From: Candidatus Moraniibacteriota bacterium
GTDB taxonomy: Bacteria; Patescibacteriota; Minisyncoccia; Moranbacterales; GCA-2747515
Assembly: GCA_027031945.1 (NCBI GenBank)
Contig: JALVPE010000084.1
Coordinates: 1 to 9,927, forward strand
Reading direction: 5' to 3'
DNA: 9,927 nt
How positions within the stretch are numbered: position 1 is the stretch's first letter; each line of letters begins with the position of its first letter. A model generated the notes under the pieces. It saw only the letters and a program-made list of their open reading frames with translations, was not told the origin of the DNA and searched no databases. Shown one piece after another: positions 9,101-9,927 of this stretch. The position numbers and the translations under genes were made by a program.

Positions 9101-9770
9101 TAATTTTCAATGCACCTAATTTATCTTCCTTGTTAAAATCAAGTTTATATTCTTTATCTTCTTCTACACACCTGGTATAAACACCGTCTTTTTCTATCCA
9201 CTTATCCTTACATTTAACTTCGTTTATAGCATCATTTTCATTACTAACAATCTCTTTTTTCTCAACTTTATTTACAATTACTTCTATACTATCATCTGCT
9301 TTTCTTTCTTTAGTTGATTCAACTTCTTCCTGTACCTTATTATCACTCTTGGTTGTTGTATTTTTTGTAATGTTTTTGTTTGAATTCTCTGCGTCACCCA
9401 AATCCTCGTCTTTGTTACCCTTTGTTTCAACATCAGAATTTTCATCTGATTTGATTTCATCTTTTTTTACTTTATCATCATCTTTCTTGATTTCATCTTT
9501 TGCAACAATATCTTCTTTTTTATCTTTATCATCATCTATGGCTTTAACGACCTTATTTTTATTTTCTTCAACAGCTTTTTCATTTTCTTTAGTTTGTTCT
9601 TTAGTATCTTTTTTTATTGCTGTTTGCGTTGTATTGTTAACATTATTTGCATTCACAGCAACTACATACAAAAATCCCGGGGTACTAATTGGTTGTAATA
9701 AAAACACCACCAGCATTATGATGTTAAATAATTTAAATATTCGCTTCCTATTCTTTTTGCGTATTAACAT
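1..9770 (-). CDS. Giant multi-domain LPXTG surface protein (adhesin-like), 3' end outside the window
   Basis: One open frame starts at the ATG at 9770-9768 and crosses the whole window without a stop. It gives 3256 full codons and is incomplete at the left edge. I checked the frame at about ten points, including the LPKTG codons and the internal Met at 1001, and all share the same phase. The start is supported by an N-terminal signal peptide directly after it and an AAAGG ribosome binding site 10 bases upstream. Domains in order: signal peptide, charged linker, HFT-ending beta domain, parallel beta-helix, Cys domain, module A, discoidin-like domain, module B, Cys domain, four SdrD_B-like domains, DUF11, LPKTG tail, second signal-like helix, second ectodomain, third membrane helix. 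The predicted role is a long surface stalk with several carbohydrate- or protein-binding modules, anchored by sortase and/or membrane helices; this is inferred from the domain types. Its odd point is the apparent fusion of two surface-protein genes at about residue 2924. It could instead be two genes whose separating stop has been lost or misassembled. Confidence 0.95.
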   Translation of the reverse strand, partial: MLIRKKNRKRIFKLFNIIMLVVFLLQPISTPGFLYVVAVNANNVNNTTQTAIKKDTKEQTKENEKAVEENKNKVVKAIDDDKDKKEDIVAKDEIKKDDDKVKKDEIKSDENSDVETKGNKDEDLGDAENSNKNITKNTTTKSDNKVQEEVESTKERKADDSIEVIVNKVEKKEIVSNENDAINEVKCKDKWIEKDGVYTRCVEEDKEYKLDFNKEDKLGALKIKFTKIDKEKNAKNKKEISIKEVKLTDEQVDKLEALGNIAYDITSTMKNGSFEYDLTLPLPKDTDVDKDKSTVIYAKDEKSFEGAKDIKKDEGVKVDVNNKKHKIVVKGVNHFTIFIVKGIDASVVQKCEKPSVKNEVTKKEFCTIQEAIDDEKTKDGDKITIGEGEYIEEVSVTKAVSLNCEKGAILNGDKISTDNNPKTAFIIDSNEVTIKGCEIKGYRRGVRNGKMESYTDITIENNYIHNLKPHSDKIFAMGDYSTIAIDFGKNTGTMMVDTDAGDRGFNKIKTEKDLGKRLNYKGLKITGNEISGKNDIYGGIVLSAITGTKKEHIKIEENIITSMKASAIVLDSVAGVDVVGNTLENGMLSGIFISSSEGNEGKYGGGYDMWEVGNDYELGPKDIWIEGNTIVNNGHADKKDCGDWARLGNNGISVLSNPDEIEIHKNKISLNSPFSSSSVDRGFGNGVANLLPNIEDGQVNALNNYWGDSKSRGPRDIWSGDGSVLDTNPDSKEGDYAFGNVLYFEQQPLKGNLVLNKWVCDDTFDILGDNNQMNFLTPNANGEISHEAQAYVEEHCERQPNSVYGEICTGVVGKKCSPWDLKDGATIINTFALDENSPGVLTGTLEVGRHLMSEVDNNNARLDNADIYGFLCSDDVAPSDLNNKWWDTNNVEFVDIKPDKTSYCNVFNKGLKSICGDGVKNGTEQCDGTDGVEEGEFCTNQCKLVPFYGQVQTECADNETPVLVDEKILDSSNRENQIEFNLVTGKRYLVQIAGTYIFNNRYFVAGTDKYKYQADAAYHTGNGWVTSSKTAVAGVSRGGVHSVIGDLGRGIGVIDWGNNPNVNSEDGSNHIYTRLITPSFTGNATFLISDWYGDWYGSSCDNQKQACFNDNTGELKVSLYECRANQEVKVCKEDEDGRSLSGWQLQLLGNKIETLNVATQKNGEAPDMVSSSSLPQDDYVVVASGTYEYRGNTGLLADANFSQRQESDKAIHFKTGTNFPYWNWANDKDFKSGWEGYLGIMVNGTPTNWSDVLASDHRYALGYENYTGTLTFQVKDNAYSDNNGNLNVDIYKGYSGFTEEDGCVIFENVPVGNYSIQETLQDGWENISGLNDVFVTTQGQNTFKVINRKIDASQDCVAGEETFVSEVISDNQGTTGNGGVVASERSDVNAVLGAPDGEALGTFYSLGKDGTITTKFEYPVKNVAGNDLSFYEITWGNRQAYMLEKATVEVSQDGLVWQAIGEVNNHDNNGVGELDFDMTGWSWIQYVRLTDTTNLVGTNGDGYDLDAIRAKSALCEDQNLEAICGDGVKNGTEQCDGTDGVEEGEFCTSTCQAIPQYTTQQRACPSGTTKTLLSTEKLDSTIANTVHIPLTQGTNYLFETTGVYNYAKASSRKADAAYGTIDGFSTTRSDIGIWGTNKGVTSVLGNLGSGIGVVEWDDDTTTNSDHVYTFGFTPTKDMTADFVISDWYSNWYGNNCDGQNCLVDNEGSILLNVYECRANQEVKVCKEDEGGNRLAGWEMTLGTAIVDATPINVNSPSGNPSLARTNTVDLPAGDYVIKVMGTYRYGNNKMIADAGYSYRPANIIYGTDGWVSGFDLGSGSKGLMAWVNDTPVHWGPYNENHEYTYSYSHSGGPIIISIYDNYYSDNVNNGDFRFEIYKRDFQGETSGEDGCVTFENVPQGDYDLSETMQDGWENVSGTGRVTVEDGENTFTVVNEMLPVTINATKIICTDEKDLPNMAFRNEWITADTAQEWVNTHKSCKIVPKWEFEWQYKRSGWKKFDNNNSTQVMVDDVTKPIKVREALPEGYLPFSNEDNNDVTAEFYCANDGLHYDNQDWIDGRSNLKQGGEYYCVAWNVPANGSVSGMKWEDKNMDGKINRNENGLDDWTIVTGQYEEIGQYEIDPKISSGIDMGIFEDGQYYVLKVNGTYDAGDKITADAECSSRDGSPWSTIVKNYESYGEQLLDLEINKLKTEWGICNPDHTYTKLIKGNGSHFSVRINEIYRPNDSGKLNVVVYKLDNAKTTLTADGGEYEFTNLMPGKYMVCEMHQENWLQTFPQSSENGGCHIFTISGSNTVVKNQNFGNVLSGTGVIKGQKYRDVNGNGDFDSLEKKKENRLNGWKITLFDANWKKISSMVTRGKGQYRFKNLLVGQYYVCEENRDGWLQTEPNAESGVEHDGQYCHKVIINNPGEKIKEVQFGNFEGGIIQGRKYMDYNVDGLHQIEEERLDGWHIRLYKDSDRYRKSRAQEEVFSRWIRVEQEAITGDNEGSNYQKVKKGQYRFGPLMPGKYYVCEVNQPGYIQTGPILGANTVDLEGRLVGGGVAVVNQSGQDDEGQICWQAIIKKSGQKKTSYKFGNINYGKIIVTKWEDSDADGKFDDNEGVLAGWKMRLKMYSDNDEDEEDKQLSTTQNNYQEIITNDDGQAIFDNLKSGTYKLSELMTESQQSDGWKMTNIYCGEDSLDLTENSEDLEVEVEPGKTIECFVGNQLIESKLFISKTNNVKSNEVKKSGDLVTYTIRVRADQNKVQNVKITDLPPKNLTYVPESWKATSNKRGDLSKIAGLGLTHVYASPGEWSLGNMVKDEVITLTYQAKIDDNAPNGSYKDLVWGNGTDMRGDKLLALAEKSDFNINGGVVNDEFAGTQVVIANDDNPESVTVKADKKEIVKKKKVVTKASSTILPKTGANGIWLLMAGGMFVLGLIVLGFSQMRKRKNIFGLIILVSLMVSINQVSAKTVVRIDEPEANINKPFEIGFVAMDTDENDVIVECWKKGPKDLNFVKFQEVNLIAGGSSGECTIDAGILIDEGEYLFKISIDGVESNVVKTSFEKTRPGEPKYIKKKKEHSCSNELEVKTADDGQTVYVEIYRAKSKTVIANNDSKIKTITIGPNQKIRFNDDLSGVGCKGDYYYAVRAFDDHGNYSSVKEEKYEVKITKKVKVVETNSVESAPTFGNNSSREGVAVSGEEAIKTTEEQQQSEQVKKNSKTDKEEKTQINEKGPRVLGESTTSGFVKILKNWKFWLVIIILTLFGLVVYQKKKANVSS
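138..926 (-). other. Second ectodomain with Ig/FnIII-like strands and a low-complexity stalk (residues 2949-3211)
   Basis: After VSA-KT come an FEIGFVAMDTDENDVIVECW strand pair and a second beta domain with Cys, KEHSCSNELEVKTADDGQTV, YVEIYRAKSKTVI (DDGQT at 3070), TITIGPNQKIRF and YYYAVRAFDDHGNYSS. The Y-Y-A-[VL]-R-A-F-D-x-x-G-N ending is FnIII-like. A stalk rich in E, Q, K and T (VESAPTFGNN to TQINEKG) follows. It resembles small membrane-anchored proteins with a TADDGQTxxVEIYR motif that I recall from CPR genomes beside LPXTG genes. That recollection cannot be verified here. Confidence 0.6.
927..1001 (-). other. Second signal peptide-like segment inside the frame (residues 2924-2948)
   Basis: Met2924 (ATG at 1001-999) begins MRKRKN, followed by the hydrophobic core IFGLIILVSLMVSI and the cleavage site VSA before Lys2949. 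This is a textbook Sec signal peptide sharing the RKRK of the LPXTG tail. It is in phase with the long frame. No clear purine-rich ribosome site lies 5-10 bases before the ATG (the bases are GGGTTTTTCCCAA). So independent initiation is possible but not supported by sequence. Confidence 0.7.
984..1175 (-). other. Lys-rich spacer and LPKTG sortase sorting signal (residues 2866-2929)
   Basis: The spacer KADKKEIVKKKKVVTKASST leads to LPKTG (2895-2899), then the hydrophobic helix ANGIWLLMAGGMFVLGLIVLG (2900-2920), then the positive tail RKRK (2925-2928). This is a complete LPXTG cell-wall sorting signal, normally cut between Thr and Gly by a class of sortase. Such a tail normally ends the protein; here the frame continues without a stop. 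Confidence 0.9.
1176..1664 (-). other. DUF11-type domain (residues 2703-2865)
   Basis: LFISKTNN, then SGDLVTYTIRVRADQNKVQN, VKITDLPPKNLTYVP and TLTYQAKID match the DUF11 pattern, in which V-x-Y-T-I-x-V is followed by N-V-x-[IV]-x-D-x-[LP]-P and Y-V-P-x-S. DUF11 domains are common just before LPXTG tails in CPR and Gram-positive surface proteins. The end of the domain (VWGNGTDMRG to VVIAND) is less certain. Confidence 0.8.
1665..2042 (-). other. SdrD_B-like domain 4 (residues 2577-2702)
   Basis: Motifs are KIIVTKWEDSDADGKFDDNE (Asp2587), VLAGWKMRLKMY, an acidic loop DNDEDEEDK, GQAIFDNLKSGTYKLSEL, SDGWKMTN and ECFVGNQ (Cys2699). It is the last prealbumin-like repeat of the stalk and carries the fullest acidic loop, DSDADGKFDDNE. 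Confidence 0.82.
2043..2507 (-). other. SdrD_B-like domain 3 (residues 2422-2576)
   Basis: Motifs are IIQGRKYMDYNVDGLHQIEE (Asp2431), RLDGWHIRLYKD, GQYRFGPLMPGKYYVCEV and KFGNI (Gly2573). It is longer than domain 2 because of a charged loop (around YRKSRAQEEVFSRW) and a GGGVAVVNQSGQDDEG segment. The DxNxDG loop lacks one usual acidic position (H at the IHQI turn), so metal binding may be weaker. Confidence 0.8.
2508..2861 (-). other. SdrD_B-like domain 2 (residues 2304-2421)
   Basis: This domain has VIKGQKYRDVNGNGDFDSLE (Asp2317), RLNGWKITLFD, GQYRFKNLLVGQYYVCEE and QFGNF (Gly2417). It is a full-length SdrD_B-like repeat of about 118 residues with an intact DxNxNGxxDxxE loop. Such repeats form rigid stalks in Gram-positive Sdr proteins. 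Confidence 0.85.
2862..3536 (-). other. SdrD_B-like domain 1, enlarged by an insertion (residues 2079-2303)
   Basis: It starts SVSGMKWEDKNMDGKINRNE (Asp2088), the Ca2+-loop style DxNxDGxxxxxE of SdrD_B domains, followed by GLDDWTIV. The closing half is GGEYEFTNLMPGKYMVCE and NFGN (2301). At about 225 residues it is roughly twice the size of its neighbours, because a lectin-like domain (3063-3368) is inserted in the middle. Calcium binding is expected from the family and not shown here. Confidence 0.75.
3063..3368 (-). other. Lectin-like domain C inserted in SdrD_B domain 1 (residues about 2135-2236)
   Basis: This is the fifth and most diverged copy. It has GQYYVLKVNGTYDAGD (Gly2145), ADAECSSRDG, a Trp in KLKTEWGICNPDHTYTK, FSVRINEIYRPNDSG and KLNVVVYK. 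The GTY, ADA, WG, HTY and LNVVVYK landmarks keep the order seen in copies A2 and B2. Its nesting in a Ca2+-type SdrD_B fold shows the same arrangement in a third host domain. Confidence 0.45.
3537..3962 (-). other. Cys-containing surface domain, copy 2 (residues 1937-2078)
   Basis: The region opens VTINATKIICTDEKDLPN (Cys1948), then TAQEWVNTHKSC, a KWEFEWQYKRSGW strand, IKVREALPEGYLPF and AEFYCANDG. It resembles residues 745-914 in motif order, though overall identity is low. I recognise no named family. The many Trp residues and Cys pairs suggest a compact extracellular beta domain. It leads into the first SdrD_B-like domain. Confidence 0.5.
3963..4628 (-). other. Cna-B-like fold split by an inserted domain, module B (residues 1715-1936)
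   Basis: The opening is ECRANQEVKVCKEDEGG, then LAGWEMTLG (1715-1745). The closing half is EDGCVTFENVPQGDYDLSE, QDGWENVSG and NTFTVVNEM (1888-1936). This matches module A in order and spacing. The DNA of the opening (4583-4631) matches its module A counterpart at 48 of 49 positions. Confidence 0.6.
4137..4463 (-). other. Lectin-like domain B2 inserted in the second Cna-B-like fold (residues about 1770-1878)
   Basis: Motifs are GDYVIKVMGTYRYGNN (Gly1781), ADAGYSYRPAN, GLMAWVNDTPVHWGPYN, EHEYTYSYSHSG, YDNYYSDNVNNGDFRFEIYK. This copy shows the clearest form of the shared pattern (GTY, ADAxYSYR, VxWG, HxYT, DNYYSDN). It is nested in module B exactly as A2 is in module A. Confidence 0.5.
4626..5003 (-). 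other. Lectin-like domain B1 (residues about 1590-1715)
   Basis: This is the paralogue of domain A1, with GTNYLFETTGVYNY, RKADAAYGTIDG, VLGNLGSGIGVVEWDDD, DHVYTFGFTP, ISDWYSNWYGNNC (Ser1685) and LLNVYECR. The GVY tripeptide replaces the GTY of the other four copies. It lies between the second DUF4215 repeat and the second Cna-B-like start. Confidence 0.5.
5118..5201 (-). other. DUF4215-type Cys-rich repeat, copy 2 (residues 1524-1551)
   Basis: This has the same opening as copy 1 (CGDGVKNGTEQCDGTDG) and closes EFCTSTC; Cys at 1524, 1535, 1547 and 1551. It opens module B, 609 residues after copy 1. The encoded residues are the same as copy 1 up to EFCT, with one synonymous base change (GGC versus GGT). 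Confidence 0.85.
5235..5633 (-). other. Discoidin-like (galactose-binding-like) beta-sandwich (residues about 1380-1512)
   Basis: Motifs in order are ASERSDVNAVLGAPDG (GAPDG at 1393), FYSLGKDGTITTKFEYP, SFYEITWGNRQAYMLEKA, VEVSQDGLVWQAIGE, WSWIQYVRLTD and GDGYDLDAIRA (ending near 1510). The strand order and the V-S-x-D-G-x-x-W and V-R-[LI]-x-D-T motifs fit a discoidin-like surface domain that closes with GDG-[FY]-DLDA. It is present after module A but has no counterpart after module B, so it was inserted into, or lost from, one of the two units. Confidence 0.6.
5727..6410 (-). other. Cna-B-like fold split by an inserted domain, module A (residues 1121-1348)
   Basis: The first strands are ECRANQEVKVCKEDEDG followed by LSGWQLQLLG (1121-1152). 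The closing strands lie about 150 residues later: EEDGCVIFENVPVGNYSI, then QETLQDGWENISG and NTFKVIN (1300-1348). Together these are the start and end of a Cna-B/SdrD_B prealbumin-like domain, with the family's GxxxFxNxPxGxYxxxE pattern. The middle is occupied by a lectin-like domain (see 5895-6248). The same split occurs in module B. Confidence 0.6.
5895..6248 (-). other. Lectin-like domain A2 inserted in the Cna-B-like fold (residues about 1175-1292)
   Basis: Motifs are DDYVVVASGTYEYRG (Gly1185-Thr-Tyr), ADANFSQRQ, GYLGIMVNGTPTNW, SDHRYALGYENY, DNAYSDNNGNLNVDIYK. They line up in order with domain A1 and with the copies in module B and in the first SdrD_B domain. It sits between the opening and closing strands of the Cna-B-like fold, as a nested insertion. 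Sugar binding is inferred only from the resemblance to LecA-type sandwiches. Confidence 0.5.
6408..6824 (-). other. Lectin-like beta-sandwich domain A1 (residues about 983-1121)
   Basis: Shared landmarks are Y-L-V-Q-I-A-G-T-Y (Gly994-Thr-Tyr), QADAAYHT, GIGVIDWGNN, HIYTR, SDWYGDWYG (from Ser1089) and ELKVSLYE. The same order of motifs (GTY, ADA-x-[YF]-S, VxW or VNxxxxxW, HxY, xxSD or YSDN, LxVxIYxx) recurs four more times in this protein. The pattern resembles a jelly-roll carbohydrate-binding fold such as LecA, but that is inference. The domain follows the DUF4215 repeat and precedes a Cna-B-like start, ECRANQEVKVC. Confidence 0.5.
6945..7028 (-). other. DUF4215-type Cys-rich repeat, copy 1 (residues 915-942)
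   Basis: The repeat opens CGDGVKNGTEQCDGTDG and closes EFCTNQC, with Cys at 915, 926, 938 and 942. This matches the CGDG-x-x-x-x-x-E-x-CD pattern of the Myxococcus-type Cys-rich repeat (DUF4215 family), found in secreted proteins and probably disulfide-bonded. It opens module A. Its DNA is almost identical to that of the second copy at 5118-5201. Confidence 0.85.
7029..7538 (-). other. Cys-containing surface domain, copy 1 (residues 745-914)
   Basis: I do not recognise a named family. The region starts NLVLNKWVCDD (Cys760) and has an EAQAYVEEHCE segment and several more Cys, including CTGVVGKKC and YGFLCSDD. It looks paralogous to residues 1937-2078: both have a V/I-x-C opening, an A-x-x-[YW]-V-x-x-H-x-x-C helix, a later strand with a GTLEV/IKVRE-like motif, and an F-Y/L-C-x-D/N-D ending. 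The Cys residues suggest disulfides outside the cell. It lies between the beta-helix and module A. Confidence 0.5.
7539..8720 (-). other. Right-handed parallel beta-helix domain (residues 351-744)
   Basis: The entry cap has the classic pectin-lyase-fold signature: FCTIQEAIDD (around 366-375), then GDKITIGEGEYIEEVSV, then a SLNCEKGAILNG coil. PbH1-type coils follow, with repeated turns such as ITIENNYIHN, LKITGNEISG, IKIEENIITS, VDVVGNTLEN, IWIEGNTIVN and IEIHKNKISL, which show the Asn ladder and I/V-x-I/V strand pattern. The exit is NNYWGDS (703-709), followed by FGNVLYF, a common end of such helices in surface proteins. Catalytic residues of a polysaccharide lyase are not evident, so a binding or structural role is likelier than an enzyme. 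Confidence 0.88.
8751..9212 (-). other. Beta domain ending in HFTIFIV, ZU5/GAIN-like in style (residues 187-340)
   Basis: This folded domain begins at Cys187 (CKDKWIEKDG) and has a second Cys near residue 197. It contains an amphipathic segment ending in LEALGNIAYDI, a strand pair around FEYDLTLPLPKD, and a closing strand, VKGVNHFTIFIV, with His334-Phe335-Thr336. The order (a TLPLP strand, a YAKDE-type strand, then a closing HF(S/T) strand) resembles bacterial domains related to the ZU5/GAIN group. The assignment is by pattern only. The domain sits directly before the beta-helix. Confidence 0.5.
9213..9647 (-). other. Low-complexity Lys/Asp/Glu/Asn linker (residues 42-186)
   Basis: About 145 residues are dominated by K, E, D and N, with clusters such as DDDKDKKED and KKDDDKVKKDE, and have no Cys, Pro or Trp and almost no aromatic residues. 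It looks disordered or weakly helical and shows no recognisable fold. Many CPR and Gram-positive surface proteins carry such a charged spacer between the signal peptide and the first folded domain. No specific function can be read from it. Confidence 0.75.
9648..9770 (-). other. N-terminal Sec signal peptide (residues 1-41)
   Basis: The first ten residues, MLIRKKNRKR, are strongly basic. A hydrophobic stretch follows (about residues 11-37, including IIMLVVFLLQP), ending in VNA with a likely signal peptidase I cut after Ala41. The hydrophobic region is longer than usual and is broken by Pro27 and Pro31. This places the rest of the protein outside the cytoplasmic membrane and supports the chosen start. 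Confidence 0.85.
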
Positions 9771-9780
9771 AATATTTATG

Positions 9781-9786
9781 CCTTTA
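9781..9786 (-). promoter_or_regulatory. Ribosome binding site for the giant CDS
   Basis: TAAAGG on the minus strand lies 10 bases before the ATG at 9770. The AAGG core pairs with the anti-Shine-Dalgarno sequence. Spacing is slightly long. It supports 9770 over the next in-frame Met (residue 19), which would cut the signal peptide's basic region off. Confidence 0.6.
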
Positions 9787-9790
9787 CAAA

Positions 9791-9819
9791 TTAATAATTT
9801 CACAAAACAAAAAAACCAA
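9791..9819 (-). promoter_or_regulatory. Weak sigma70-like promoter candidate
   Basis: TTGGTT (9814-9819) and TATTAA (9791-9796) on the minus strand are 17 bases apart, each matching the -35 and -10 consensus only in part. The -35 hexamer overlaps the 3' arm of the terminator hairpin. If used, transcription would begin only a few bases upstream of the ribosome binding site. AT-rich DNA gives such matches by chance. Confidence 0.25.
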
Positions 9820-9861
9820 CTAAAAAATTGAGTAAATATTTCACTCATTTTAGTCGGTTTT
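9809..9861 (-). terminator. Rho-independent terminator ahead of the giant CDS
   Basis: On the minus strand CCGACTAAAA (9857-9848) pairs with TTTTAGTTGG (9825-9816) with one G-U pair. TGAGT (9847-9843) and ACTCA (9833-9829) extend the stem, with a small bulge on one side and a 9-base loop. A run of seven T follows directly (9815-9809). The orientation ends transcription coming from the right edge, so the giant CDS is probably not cotranscribed with its upstream neighbour unless read-through occurs. Confidence 0.75.
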
Positions 9862-9890
9862 GCCATTCAACTCCCTGTGCTTCACGGGCA
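9862..9890 (-). other. Short GC-rich hairpin, possible IS200/IS605-type right end
   Basis: On the minus strand CCCGTG, loop AAG, CAC-A-GGG (9888-9873) forms a compact hairpin with one bulged A, followed by AGTTGAATGGC. It is much more GC-rich than its surroundings. A hairpin followed by GTTGAA or GTTCAA is a pattern I associate with the right end (omega-RNA scaffold region) of IS200/IS605 tnpB elements. The rest of such an element would lie outside the window, so this is tentative. Confidence 0.25.
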
Positions 9891-9895
9891 ACCAA

Positions 9896-9927
9896 TCAAT
9901 TTATTTCTAAGCACAGATCATCATTCC
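9896..9927 (-). CDS. Possible 3' end of an upstream minus-strand gene
   Basis: One frame entering from the right edge reads NDDLCLEIN and stops at TGA (9898-9896). The next frame stops at TAG slightly earlier. The position just upstream of a hairpin and a terminator fits the end of a gene, perhaps a tnpB, but nine residues cannot be identified. Confidence 0.2.
   Translation of the reverse strand, partial: NDDLCLEIN

Noticed and set aside
9213..9560. Low-complexity GATAAA/GAAAAA-like pattern considered as a tandem DNA repeat
   Set aside because: The period is irregular and the pattern follows Lys/Asp/Glu codon use. No fixed repeat unit could be defined.
3..9770. Possible use of UGA as a sense codon (Gracilibacteria-type code)
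   Set aside because: No in-frame TGA is seen in 3256 codons. Gly uses GGN and Trp uses TGG throughout, so the standard bacterial code explains the frame.
9349..9831. Plus-strand ORF of 160 codons rich in Ser/Phe/Leu
   Set aside because: It is antisense to the signal peptide and Lys/Asp/Glu linker. Its S/F/L-rich composition is what the complement of K/E/D codons gives in this frame, and it has no recognisable domain.
1..9927. CRISPR array, tRNA or rRNA genes
   Set aside because: No regularly spaced direct repeats and no cloverleaf or rRNA-like sequence were seen. The repeats present are protein-domain repeats within the CDS.

Overview
The window is almost entirely one protein-coding gene on the minus strand. 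A single reading frame opens at 9770 and runs without a stop to the left edge, giving 3256 complete codons. It is a giant, multi-domain, secreted and membrane- or wall-anchored surface protein, most likely an adhesin. The only non-coding DNA is about 157 bases upstream of the start, at the right edge. The plus strand carries only antisense shadow ORFs.

The DNA is AT-rich. The mix of domains (parallel beta-helix, DUF4215-type Cys-rich repeats, SdrD_B and Cna-B-like repeats, DUF11, LPXTG tail) is typical of cell-surface giants of the Candidate Phyla Radiation (Patescibacteria; Microgenomates- or Parcubacteria-like). This is inference: no taxonomic marker gene is present. The frame contains no in-frame TGA and uses TGG for Trp and GGA/GGT for Gly. 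That argues against the UGA=Gly code of Gracilibacteria and Absconditabacteria.

Layout from the N-terminus (right) to the left edge: signal peptide (residues 1-41); Lys/Asp/Glu-rich linker (42-186); a small beta domain ending in HFTIFIV (187-340); right-handed parallel beta-helix (351-744); Cys domain 1 (745-914); duplicated module A (915-1348), consisting of a DUF4215 repeat, a lectin-like beta-sandwich, and a Cna-B-like fold with a second lectin-like domain inserted in it; a discoidin-like domain (1380-1512); module B (1524-1936), the paralogue of A; Cys domain 2 (1937-2078); four SdrD_B-like domains (2079-2702), the first again carrying an inserted lectin-like domain; a DUF11 domain (2703-2865); and a Lys-rich spacer with an LPKTG sorting tail (2895-2929).

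The most unusual point is what follows the LPKTG tail. The same frame continues into a complete second signal peptide (2924-2948), a second extracellular region with Ig/FnIII-like strands, a low-complexity stalk, and a third membrane segment near residues 3230-3250. In effect, two genes that would normally be separate (an LPXTG adhesin and a small membrane-anchored companion) are joined with no stop codon. The second notable point is a lectin-like domain present five times, three of them nested inside Cna-B/SdrD folds. A third is a pair of nearly identical DNA islands (80/81 and 48/49 bases) within otherwise diverged paralogous modules.

Upstream of the gene lie a ribosome binding site, a weak candidate promoter, a Rho-independent terminator oriented for an upstream minus-strand gene, and a short hairpin-bearing stretch that may be the end of an IS200/IS605-type element.
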